From CAVVTR01 sp963751245 (GTDB taxonomy: Bacteria; Acidobacteriota; Thermoanaerobaculia; Thermoanaerobaculales; Thermoanaerobaculaceae): a stretch of DNA of 64,000 nucleotides. Below the pieces are notes generated by a model. The model did not search any database, was not told the DNA's origin, and saw only the letters and a list, made by a program, of their open reading frames with translations. Every line of letters begins with the position of its first letter. Position 1 is the stretch's first letter. Positions 28,971 to 37,670 of the stretch are shown one piece after another. The stretch lies in contig CAVVTR010000009.1 of NCBI GenBank assembly GCA_963751245.1, positions 1 to 64,000 of the forward strand. Direction: 5' to 3'. The translations under genes and the position numbers were made by a program.

Positions 28971-30008
28971 ATGTTCATCCCGATCACGGTGCCTTCGGGC
29001 AAGAGGAAGGGCAAGGAGCAGAAGGCGGACGGACCCGCGCCGGGGACCCCGAAGCCGGTGGACGAGACGAAGAAGTACGTCAACGGCGTCTCCGCGGCCG
29101 CCGCGGTCCTGGTCTGGGCCGTCGCCCTCTCGATTTCGGTGGCGCTCACGGCCGGCAGCCCGGACGGCGTCAAGGGGGCCGCCTTCGTCGTCAGCGCCGT
29201 GCTCGGGCTCTTCTTCCTCTTCGCCATCAAGATCGCCAACCAGTGGGAGAAGGCGGTGGTGCTGCGCTTCGGGAAGTTCCGCGGCCTGCGCGGCCCGGGG
29301 CTCTTCTGGATCATTCCGGTCGTCGACACCGTCGCCCACTTCGTGGACCAGCGGGTCCGCGCCACCGACGTGACCGCCGAGGCCGCCCTGACCCGCGACA
29401 CCGTGCCCGTCAACGTGGACGCCATCGTGTTCTGGCTGGTGTGGGACGCGGAGAAGTCCATCCTCGAGGTGGAGAGCTTCTTCGATGCGATCTTTCTCGC
29501 GTCGCAGACGGCGCTCCGGGAGGCCATCGGCCGCCACGATCTCGCGGAGATGATCACGGAGCGCGAGAAGCTGGGCGTGAAGCTCCAGCAGATCCTCGAC
29601 GAGAAGACCAACCCGTGGGGGATCACCGTGCAGTCGGTGGAGATCCGCGACGTGCGCATCCCCGGCGAGCTCGAGGACGCCATGTCCCGGCAGGCCCAGG
29701 CGGAGCGGGAGCGGCAGGCGCGCATCATCCTGGGCACGGCGGAGACGGAGATCGCGGAGAAGTTCTCGAAGGCCTCCGAGCTCTACCAGGACAACCCCGT
29801 GGCCATGCACCTGCGGGCCATGAACATGCTCTACGAGGCGATCAAGGAGAAGGGCAGCATGGTCATCGTCCCCTCCTCCGCCGTGGAGACCATGGGGCTC
29901 GGCGCGCTCACGGGGCTCGCGGCCATCGGCGGGGCCCGCATGGGCCGGGGCGGCGTCACCCTGCCGGCGGCCGAGCCGGCACCGCCGCCGGAGCCCTCCG
30001 AGCCCTGA
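28971..30008 (+). CDS. SPFH/band-7 (slipin-like) membrane protein
   Basis: 345 aa. Preceded by a strong AGGAGG. A 40-residue hydrophilic N-terminus, two membrane segments (VSAAAAVLVWAVALSISVAL; AAFVVSAVLGLFFLFAI), then the SPFH domain: EKAVVLRFGKFRGLRGPGLFWIIPVVDTV, DTVPVNVDAIVFWLVWD, ITVQSVEIRDVRIPGELEDAMSRQAQAERERQARII. It ends in a Pro-rich tail. Stomatin/slipin proteins form oligomeric scaffolds around membrane proteases or channels. No nfeD-protease partner is adjacent, but an NfeD-like gene lies at 44620. As part of a YtrA-type operon it is probably induced by membrane or antibiotic stress (inference). Confidence 0.9.
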   Translation: MFIPITVPSGKRKGKEQKADGPAPGTPKPVDETKKYVNGVSAAAAVLVWAVALSISVALTAGSPDGVKGAAFVVSAVLGLFFLFAIKIANQWEKAVVLRFGKFRGLRGPGLFWIIPVVDTVAHFVDQRVRATDVTAEAALTRDTVPVNVDAIVFWLVWDAEKSILEVESFFDAIFLASQTALREAIGRHDLAEMITEREKLGVKLQQILDEKTNPWGITVQSVEIRDVRIPGELEDAMSRQAQAERERQARIILGTAETEIAEKFSKASELYQDNPVAMHLRAMNMLYEAIKEKGSMVIVPSSAVETMGLGALTGLAAIGGARMGRGGVTLPAAEPAPPPEPSEP

Positions 30009-30046
30009 CGCCGTCCCCGGCGCCCGCGTCACGTCCCGGTCAGGGT

Positions 30047-30060
30047 GTGACGCGGGTCAC
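30047..30060. promoter_or_regulatory. GTGACGCGGGTCAC palindrome, CRP/FNR-like site
   Basis: GTGAC-N4-GTCAC, also readable as TGTGA-N6-TCAC from 30046. It sits just upstream of TACACT (30063-30068), a possible -10 of the HprK-like gene, and shares both arms with the palindrome at 27111-27124. Confidence 0.4.
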
Positions 30061-30122
30061 GGTACACTCCCTCTGGATCCGGCGGTCCGCGGCGCCGCGG
30101 GCCGGGAGGGGCGGCGGCCGAG

Positions 30123-30887
30123 GTGTCAGCGCGATGGCTGAGGAGCTGGTGGGAGCGGCGCAAGGCGGCGGCGTTCCCCCCCGGGGCGGTCACCTTCCAC
30201 CTCGGGTGCTGGACCCGGGGTGCCCTCGACGCCGACGCAGCGGACCGCGCCGGCGGCCTGATGGCCGCGCACGGCCTGGAGGAGCTCCTTCTCCTCCACG
30301 GCAACGCCGTCCGAGCCGACGGCCGTCTGGTGGTGATCGCCGGCCCCTCGGGCGTCGGCAAGTCGACGGTGTGCGGCGAGCTCGTCCGCAGCCACGGCGC
30401 CCGGCTCGTGGAGGACGGGCTCGTCCTCGTCGGAGGCGCCTCGGGAGCATGGTCGGTGGTCGAGACCGGGACCCTCGACGTCCTCGCCCGCACGTCCAGG
30501 GTGGGCAGGGTCGTCCGCCGTCTCTCCGGCACCGGCCGGAGCCTCTACCGGCATCGCGAGGTGCGCTGCCCGGCGCGGTGGCGCGCCCTCCGCCGGCGCG
30601 TGACCGGCGAGCTGCCGTTCTCCCTCGCGATCGTTCTCACCGTTCGCAGGAGCGGCGCCTTCTCGCCGTTGCTCCACCGCCTGGACCGCCTCGTGGTGCT
30701 GGAGCACCCGGACGCTCCGCGGCAGGCGTTCCGGATCCGCCGTGGCGGGATGACTCCCCTGGCGGACCCCGCGGCGGACGCGCCCGCCCACGTGGCGGTG
30801 ACGCGGCTGTCGCCGGTGGGTCTCCGGGGGGACGTCCAGGCCCGCCTGGCCGCGGCCGTCATGGGTGCCCCCGTCGCCGCCGTCTGA
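30123..30887 (+). CDS. HprK-like P-loop protein
   Basis: 254 aa from GTG 30123. Walker A LVVIAGPSGVGKSTVCGELV at about residues 70-89, preceded by a strand carrying HGNAVRADGR and followed by SHGARLVEDGLVLV. This is the arrangement of HPr-kinase-like (HprK/PqqD-associated) proteins, in which a short beta region precedes the P-loop and an Asp-rich strand follows. It lacks the N-terminal domain of true HprK and the capture loop is not evident, so the substrate is unknown. It stands alone between a possible CRP-like site and a strong hairpin. Confidence 0.65.
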   Translation: MSARWLRSWWERRKAAAFPPGAVTFHLGCWTRGALDADAADRAGGLMAAHGLEELLLLHGNAVRADGRLVVIAGPSGVGKSTVCGELVRSHGARLVEDGLVLVGGASGAWSVVETGTLDVLARTSRVGRVVRRLSGTGRSLYRHREVRCPARWRALRRRVTGELPFSLAIVLTVRRSGAFSPLLHRLDRLVVLEHPDAPRQAFRIRRGGMTPLADPAADAPAHVAVTRLSPVGLRGDVQARLAAAVMGAPVAAV

Positions 30888-30951
30888 GCCTGCACCACCT
30901 CCGGTTCCGGGCGGCTGTCGAGGGCGGCCGGCCGTCCCGCCGGAACGGCAC

Positions 30952-30977
30952 GGGGGCACGCCCGCGGGCGTGCCCCC
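30952..30977. terminator. Bidirectional terminator-like hairpin, 12-bp perfect stem
   Basis: GGGGGCACGCCC, GC, GGGCGTGCCCCC, between the convergent HprK-like and tricorn genes. Only TTC follows on the plus strand, so there is no proper U-tract. Confidence 0.7.
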
Positions 30978-31000
30978 TTCACTGCCGAAAAGCGCGAGTG

Positions 31001-34000
31001 CTACTTCGTCTTCACCGGGTCCGCGGGCCGGGCGGGGAGCTTCATGGGGTGCGCGGCCATGGCCTCGAGCACCTCCTTGACGCCGCGCTCCAGCTGCGGG
31101 TCGCGGCCCTCGATCACGGACTTCGGATCGTTCTCGACCACGATGTCGGGGTCGACGCCGTGGCCCTCGATGACCCAGTTGCCGTTCTCGTCGTTGGTGC
31201 CGGCCATGGGCACGAACACCAGGCCTCCGTCGATGAGCGGCCCGGTGCCGGAGATGCCCACGACGCCGCCCCAGGTGCGCTTGCCGATGAGCGGCCCGAG
31301 GCCGGCCTTGCGGAAGTAGTACGGGAAGATGTCGCCGTCGGAGGCCGAGGTCTCGTTGATGAGGCAGACCTTGTGACCGTGGAAGACGGTGTACGGGTAG
31401 GTTCGCGGGTGGTCCGAAAGGTTGCCGAAACGGGTGCCCAGCAGCTTGGTGTCGAGCCGCTCGATGATCCACTGGGAGACGTTGCCGCCGCCGTTGGAGC
31501 GGACGTCGACGACGAGCCCCTCCTTGCGGATCTGCGGGTAGAACGCACTTGATGAACTCGGCGATCCCCTCGGCGCCCATGTCCGGGATGTGGAGGTAGC
31601 CGACGCGGCCGCCGGTCATCTTCGCGACCCGGGCGCGGTTGCCGTCCACCCAGTCCTGGTAGAGCAGCGCCGACTCGTCGAAGATCGGCGTGTAGGTGAC
31701 CTTCCGCGCGCCCTCCGTGGTGGGCTTCGCGTTGACGGTCAGGGTCACGGGGTCGGTCTTGTACTGGAGCAGCCGGTAGGGGTTGTCGGTCCCGGCGAGC
31801 TCCACGCCGTCGATGGCCAGCACGTAGTCGCCCGGCTTGACGTCCACGCCCACCTCGGACAGCGGCGAGCGGTACCTGGGCTCCTCGTTGTCGCCGCGTG
31901 AACACCTTCGCGATGCGGTAGCGGCCGGAGGCGGCGTCGAGCTCGAAGCGCGCGCCGGGCAGGCCGACCCTGGCCCGTTCGGGGATGTCGTAGTCGCCGC
32001 CCTGGATGTAGGCGTGTCCGATGGACAGCTCGGCGACCATCTCGCCGAGCACGTAGTTGAGGTCGGAGCGGTGGGCCACGTAGGGCACCAGCGCGCGGTA
32101 GCGGTCGCCGATGGCCTTCCAGTCGTAGCCGTGCATGTTGTGCACGTAGAAGAAGTCACGATAGCGCCGCCACACCTCGTCGAAGGCCTCCATCCACTCC
32201 TGCTTCGGGATGCGGTCCACGTAGAGGTCGTGTGTCGAGACCGTCTTCTTGTCCTTCGCCTTGGGCTTGGCGTCGTAGAGGTTGTAGGCGTGGCCCTGCT
32301 GGACGAGCACCTTGGAGCCGTCGGCGGAGAGCGCGTAGCCGTCCACGTCGTCGGCCAGCGTCGAGGCTTCGCGGTCCTTCATCGAGAAGACCACGAGCTT
32401 CGTGTCCGTGTAGCTCTTGCGGCCGTAGAAGGGCGCTCCCGACGTCGTGTAGAACAGGTTCCCCTTGATGGCGGAGAGCCCCTCGATGTTGTCGGCGTCC
32501 ACCGGGACGCGCACCGCGCGGGCGCCGAGACCGTCGAAGTCGATGACCAGCGGCTTGTCGTCTTCCTTGGCGGCCTTCGGGGCCTTGCCCTTCTTGCCGG
32601 CTTCGGCCGTCTTTTCGTCCTTCGCCCCGTCCTTCGCGTCCACCGTCACCTCGTCGGACTCGGGGGCGAAGGGGTTCGCCACGTCCTTGCGCAGGGCGTA
32701 GGCGAACACGCCGGTGGTGCGGTTGCCCGCGTAGTTCCACTCGAGGCTCGAGATCTGCGGCGCGTACTCGCGGTCGGAGAGGAAGAAAAGGAAGTTCCCG
32801 TCGGGGTCCCACGCCGGCTCGACGGCGTTGAAGAACGGGTCCGAGGTGAAGCGGGCCGTGCCGTCCGCGGCGCTCACGATGGCGAGGGCCCGCAGCCCGC
32901 TGGCCTCGCCCTTCGAGAACGCCAGCCAGGCGCCGTCCGGCGAGAACGCGTAGTCGAACACGGGACCGTACTCGTCGTCGAAGACCTGGGTGAGCTTCTT
33001 CGTCGCCACGTCGAGGACGTAGACCTTGCCGTTCTTGTCGGCGAAGGCGAGCTTGCCGCCGTCGGGGGAGAACACCGGCCGCAACAGCATGGCCTTCAAC
33101 GTGGTGGTGAGCTGCTCGGGCTTGCCGGCGCCCTTCTCGTCCACCAGGTAGATCTGCTCCTCACCGCTCATGTCTGAGACGAAGGCGATCTTCGCGCCGT
33201 CCGGCGACCACACGGCCCACTTGTCGTGGGCGTTGGAGGTGTCGGTGAGGTTGCGGCTGGCGCCCTTCTCGATGGGGGCCGTGAAGACGTCACCGCGGGC
33301 CACGAAAAGGGCGCGCTCGCCCTTGGGCGACAGCCCGAAGGCCTCGATGTTCTTCCACGCCGGGTAGCGGGACGGGCGGGTGTTGAGCCCGTCGTCGGGC
33401 ACGGCGATGGCGAGCTTGGTGTCCTTCGCCGCGGTGGTGTCGTAGACGTGGAGCTCGCCGTCGAGCTCGTAGACGATCTTCGAGGCGTTGTCCGACGAGG
33501 CCCAGCGCACGTCCCAGACGGTCTCGTGGGTGAGCTCGTCCACCTCTTGCGAGGCGATGTCGTAGCGGTAGAGGTTCAGCGTGCCGTCGCGGTCGGAGAC
33601 GAAGTAGATCGGCGTCGCCGATCCACATGGGGTCGCGCTCGGTGCGCACGGGTGCGCCACGGGAGTGAGGTCGAGGGTGGCCAGGTCGAAGATGTAGAGG
33701 TCCTGGGCCCAGCCGCCCTGGTAGCGCTTCCAGGTGCGGAAGTCGCGGAACAGCGGCGAGTAGATCATCCGCTTGCCGTCGGGGGAGAAGTCGCCGGCGC
33801 CGGAGGTGGGCATGGGCAGCTTCACGGGAAGCCCGCCGTCCACCGGCACCGTGTAGAGGGCGGACTCGGTGCTGCCGCCGTTGGCGTCGCGCAGCGAGCG
33901 GAAGAGGACCCGCGTGCCGTCCGGGGTCCAGCCGTAAACCTGGTTGTCGTACCCCCAGCGGGGCGCCAGCGGGCCGTGGGCCGGGTACAACGTGAGCTGC

Positions 34001-34313
34001 TTCGGCACGCCGCCGTCGGCGGGGATCGACGTAGACCTGCTCGTCGCCGTCGTACTGGCCGGTGAAGGCGATCCACTTCCCGTCCGGGGAGAACTTGGCG
34101 AACACCTCCTGGCCGGGGTGGGCGGTGAGCCTGCACCGCGGTGCCTCCGGTGACCGGCGCCTTCCACAGGTCGCCGCCGTAGGAGAAGACCACCGTGTTC
34201 CCGTACACGTCGGGGAAGCGCAGCAGCTTGGTCTGGGCGCTCGCGGAACCGGCCGCCACGAGGGCGGCCAGCGAGAGCGCGACGGTGAGGATTCGTTTCG
34301 TAGGTCCGGGCAT
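31001..34313 (-). CDS. Tricorn-type protease (S41B), exported; frameshifted here
   Basis: About 1100 aa after bridging frame changes near 34138, 34032, a compensating pair at 33655/33615, 31900 and 31550. ATG 34313 with AGGAGCT; signal peptide KRILTVALSLAALVAAGSASA. Then come beta-propeller repeats rich in SPDG-x-x-[IL]-A/W-F, a lysine-rich linker (EKTAEAGKKGKAPKAAKE), the C1 region (YRDFFYVHNMHGYDWKAIGD), a PDZ domain (GVDVKPGDYVLAIDGVEL) and the catalytic C2 domain with the nucleophile region INETSASDGDIFPYYF and GKRTWGGVVGI. Tricorn degrades peptides downstream of larger proteases; exported acidobacterial-type homologues probably act on periplasmic peptides. Confidence 0.9.
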
Positions 34314-34437
34314 AGCTCCTCCTTCCTCCTTCTTCGGTACTCCTGGGGTTCTCTACGCGCGGGGAGGAGCCATGGTTTCACGGCGGGCTCCCGGCGGGAG
34401 GGGAATAGCGGGGTCCCGCCCGCGCCTTGCGGGAAGC

Positions 34438-34845
34438 ATGACGCTTCCCCGTCTTCTCGCGGTCTACGTCCTGACGCTCGCGGCCTTCCTCGCGCTCGAC
34501 GCCGTCTGGCTGGGGCTGGTGGCCCGCGGCCTCTACCGCCGGGAGCTGGGGCACCTGCTCGCACCCGAGGTCCGCTGGGGCGCGGCGCTGCTCTTCTATC
34601 TCCTGTACACGGCAGGGCTTCTCGTGCTCGTCGTGATCCCGCACCGGGGAGGTCCGCTGCCGACGGCGGCGCTGCTCGGCGGCGTCTTCGGGCTGTGCGC
34701 GTATGCCGCGTACGACCTCACCAACCTGGCCACCATCGCCCGCTGGCCCGTGACCGTCACCGTCGCGGACCTGGTCTGGGGCACCGCTGTCACCGCCGCA
34801 TCGGCGGCATGTGGGCTCCTCGCGGCGCGCTGGCTGCTGCGCTGA
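34438..34845 (+). CDS. DUF2177-type membrane protein
   Basis: 135 aa, four hydrophobic segments. ATG 34438 gives MTLPRLLAVYVLTLAAFLAL, then DAVWLGLVARGLYRRELG, GAALLFYLLYTAGLLVLVV, and GLCAYAAYDLTNLATIARWP with the end VADLVWGTAVTAASA. The D-x-x-W-L and Y-D-L-T-N-x-A-T motifs are characteristic of DUF2177. Function unknown. Divergent from the tricorn gene and convergent with the radical SAM gene, 4 bp apart. Confidence 0.85.
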   Translation: MTLPRLLAVYVLTLAAFLALDAVWLGLVARGLYRRELGHLLAPEVRWGAALLFYLLYTAGLLVLVVIPHRGGPLPTAALLGGVFGLCAYAAYDLTNLATIARWPVTVTVADLVWGTAVTAASAACGLLAARWLLR

Positions 34846-34849
34846 ACGC

Positions 34850-36097
34850 TCACCCGCGTCCGGCGAGCAGACCGGGGAGCACGCCGGCCACTCCCCGCGC
34901 CAGGTAGAAGCGGGGGAGGAGCAGGTCGTCGTCCGGCGCCACGACGCCCTCGCCCACGGCCCTCGCGGCCAGGGGTGTGCCGGGGTAGAGGCGGATGCCG
35001 GCGGTCACCTTCACCGATTCCAGGCCCAGGGAGTCCACGAACGCCAGGCTCTCGGCCACGGTGGCGGGGGTCTCTCCCGGAGCGCCCAGGAGAAGGAAGC
35101 CGTTGCGCCTGATGCCGTGGGCGGCGAGGAGCGCCGCGGCGCGGCGCACGTCCTCCGGGGAGAACCGCTTGCCCAGGGAGGCCAGGGTGGCGGGCGAGCC
35201 GCTCTCGAACCCCAGCGACACCTCGGTGCACCCCGCCTCGGCCATGGCGGCCGCGAGCGTTCCGGACAGCGCCCCGGGGTAGAGGATGCAGCGCCAGGTG
35301 ACGCCCAGGCGCCGCCGGGCGAGCTCCCGGCACAGCTCGAGGGCGTAGGAGGGTGGCAGGTTGAACGTGTTGTCCACGAAGTAGAGCCGCCGGAACCCCG
35401 ACCGTGCGAGCCGCTCCACCGCATCGGCGGCGCGCTCCGGCGAGGCGCGTCGTATCCGCCGCCCCTCGATGGCCGGCGTCGAGCAGTAGGCGCAGCGCAG
35501 CGGGCACCCCCGCCGGGTCTGGATCGGCACGAGGAGGTCCGGATCGGCCGGGTTGGCGGCGATCCACGCCGCGGGGTCGGGGAAAGGGAGGCCGTCCAGC
35601 GACCGGGGCCGCTGCGGCGGCGCGGCGGCGCGTCCGGGCAGGTGCACCCCGGGCAGACCCTCCAGCCCCGCTCTCCGCTCCAGCCGGTCGAGGACCGCCA
35701 CGAACGCCTCCTCGCCGTCGCCGCGCACTCCGGCGTCGGCCCCCAGGTAGGCCAGCGCCGCCTCGGGGAAGATGCTGTACCCGGCGCCCCCGACGATCAC
35801 GGGAGCCGCGGTCGCGGCCCTGCAGGCCCGGACCGTGTCCCGGGCCTGCTCGAGGAGGAAGCGCGGCTCCGCCATGCACTGGTCGTCCACGTTGCGTACG
35901 GAGACTCCGATGGCGCCGGGGCGGGCCTGCTGCACCGCGCCCCTCACCGCCGCGGCGGGGTCGTCGACGCCGCCCAGGTCCAGCCACGCCACCCGGTGCC
36001 CGGCGGCGCGCGCCGCTTCCGCCACCAGGGCGAGCCCCAGCGGGAGCACGCGCATCGACCCCCGCTCCGTGTTCGCCGCGATCAACAGGACGTGCAT
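34850..36097 (-). CDS. B12-binding-domain radical SAM protein
   Basis: 415 aa. Residues 1-150 are a cobalamin-binding-type Rossmann domain (MHVLLIAANTERGSMRVLPL, GAIGVSVRNVDD, VIVGGAGYSIFPE), but the His of the D-x-H-x-x-G motif is not seen, so B12 binding is doubtful. Residues 185-390 are a radical SAM barrel with the [4Fe-4S] motif RRGCPLRCAYCST. FVDNTFNLPPSYALELC and EVSLGFESGSPATL match the BchE/anaerobic methylase-like family. Substrate unknown. It is the first gene on the minus strand after a 107-bp gap from the sigma-54 activator, and may be separately transcribed. Confidence 0.85.
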   Translation of the reverse strand: MHVLLIAANTERGSMRVLPLGLALVAEAARAAGHRVAWLDLGGVDDPAAAVRGAVQQARPGAIGVSVRNVDDQCMAEPRFLLEQARDTVRACRAATAAPVIVGGAGYSIFPEAALAYLGADAGVRGDGEEAFVAVLDRLERRAGLEGLPGVHLPGRAAAPPQRPRSLDGLPFPDPAAWIAANPADPDLLVPIQTRRGCPLRCAYCSTPAIEGRRIRRASPERAADAVERLARSGFRRLYFVDNTFNLPPSYALELCRELARRRLGVTWRCILYPGALSGTLAAAMAEAGCTEVSLGFESGSPATLASLGKRFSPEDVRRAAALLAAHGIRRNGFLLLGAPGETPATVAESLAFVDSLGLESVKVTAGIRLYPGTPLAARAVGEGVVAPDDDLLLPRFYLARGVAGVLPGLLAGRG

Positions 36098-36204
36098 GGC
36101 CTCTCCGCGCCGGCTGCGGCGCCCACCGTCATCCTACCGCTTCGCACGGGTGCCGGAGAGCGGGGCGGCCGCAGCGAGGGGACGGCCGTCCACGCGGGCC
36201 GGGA

Positions 36205-37515
36205 TCAGAGGAGCTGGTGCGACTTGAGCTTGCGCCAGAGGGTGGTGCGGTGTATGCCCAGCTCCCGGGCGGCGCAGCTCCGGTTGCCGCGGCAGTGCTC
36301 GAGGGCCCGGAGAATGAGCTCTCTCTCGGTGGCGCCGCCGGCCGGTACCCCCGCCGCGGCGCCTGCGGCGTCGAGCAGCTGACGCGGGAGATGGGCAGGG
36401 TGGATGAGCTCGCCGTCGCACATCACCACGGCGTGCTCGATGGCGTTCTCCAGCTCGCGAACGTTGCCGGGGTAGTGGTAAGCGCACAGGAGCCGGAGCG
36501 CCGGCGTGGTGAGGCCCCGGATGTTCTTCCCGGTCCGCGCCCGGAGCCTCTCGAGGAAGTGCTGGGCAAGCGAGGGGATGTCCTCGGGCCTGCCGGCCAG
36601 CGGCGGGAGCTCCACCGAGATCACGTTGATACGGAAGAAGAGGTCGGAGCGGAAACGGCCCTCCGCGATGAGGCGCTTGATGTCGGCGTTGGTGGAGGCG
36701 ATCACCCGCGCGTCGGTGCGCTGAGGGGTGGTGGAGCCCAGCGGAAGGTACTCGCCGTCGTTGAGGACGCGGAGCAGCTTGACCTGCAGGCTCGGGTCCA
36801 TCTCGCTGATCTCGTCCAGCAACAGCGTTCCTCCGTTGGCAAGGGCGAAGTGGCCCGGCTTGTCACGGCGCGCGTCGGTGAATGCGCCGCGCACGTACCC
36901 GAACAGCTCCGACTCGAGCAACGTTGCGGGGAGGGCGGCGCAGTTGATCTTCACGTACGGCCCGTAACGGCGGGTGCTGAGGTTGTGCATGGCCTGTGCG
37001 ACGAGCTCCTTGCCCGACCCGCTGGGCCCGCTGATGAGCACGCTGCAGTCCGAGCGCGCGATGTTCGGCAGGGTGTCGATGACGCGCTTCATGGCGTCGC
37101 TGCCGCTGACGATGCCGGCCAGCGCCTCGCGCTGCTCCAGCTGCCGCTGCAGGTTCTCCACGGCGCTGAGGTCGCGGAAGAACTCCACCGCGCCGGTGAT
37201 CTCGCCGTTCTCCTGGAGCACCGTGGCGGTCACCGCGATGGGCTTCTCCACCCCGTCCTGGCTGATGATGTTCACCCTCGCGCTCTCCACCGGCTCGACC
37301 TTCGCGAGAGCGTCGCGCAGGGCGCAGTGGCGGTGGCAGACGTCGGTGCGGAAGATCTCGTAGCACCGCTTGCCCAGAGCTTCGGCGGCGGCGAAGCCGG
37401 TGATGCGCTCCGCCGCCGGGTTGAAGGATGTGATCACGAAGTCGCGGTCCACCGTGAAGACGCCGTCGCTGATGCTGTTGAACACGGCGCGGAACAGCTC
37501 GCCCCCGCCGGCCAT
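36205..37515 (-). CDS. Sigma-54-dependent activator: PAS, AAA+, Fis-type HTH
   Basis: 436 aa. PAS domain (5-120) with a Cys-rich insert RTDVCHRHCALRDAL that could bind a metal or sense redox state. AAA+ domain (140-370): Walker A ISGPSGSGKELVAQAMH, Walker B GGTLLLDEISEMD, and the sigma-54 contact loop GAFTDA in place of the usual GAFTGA. C-terminal Fis-type HTH (ILRALEHCRGNRSCAARELGIHRTTLWRKLKSHQ). No receiver domain, so it responds to a ligand or redox signal and not to a histidine kinase. It lies 155 bp downstream of the NifX/DUF1847 gene in the same orientation. It is the obvious candidate to bind the half-sites at 38730-38779. Start ATG 37515 has no clear ribosome site and is uncertain. 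Confidence 0.9.
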   Translation of the reverse strand: MAGGGELFRAVFNSISDGVFTVDRDFVITSFNPAAERITGFAAAEALGKRCYEIFRTDVCHRHCALRDALAKVEPVESARVNIISQDGVEKPIAVTATVLQENGEITGAVEFFRDLSAVENLQRQLEQREALAGIVSGSDAMKRVIDTLPNIARSDCSVLISGPSGSGKELVAQAMHNLSTRRYGPYVKINCAALPATLLESELFGYVRGAFTDARRDKPGHFALANGGTLLLDEISEMDPSLQVKLLRVLNDGEYLPLGSTTPQRTDARVIASTNADIKRLIAEGRFRSDLFFRINVISVELPPLAGRPEDIPSLAQHFLERLRARTGKNIRGLTTPALRLLCAYHYPGNVRELENAIEHAVVMCDGELIHPAHLPRQLLDAAGAAAGVPAGGATERELILRALEHCRGNRSCAARELGIHRTTLWRKLKSHQLL

Positions 37516-37670
37516 CGTGTGCGGGCGGCGGTGGAGGGGGGCGCGCCCCGTCGTCCGTCTGGTGTTCTCCCTCGTCACGGTCACTACGAACGTAGGTCGG
37601 CACCGGGCACATGGCAAACCCGGGCTCCACCATCGAGGCGGCCGAGGGGCCGCCCGCCCCGGCGCGGACC

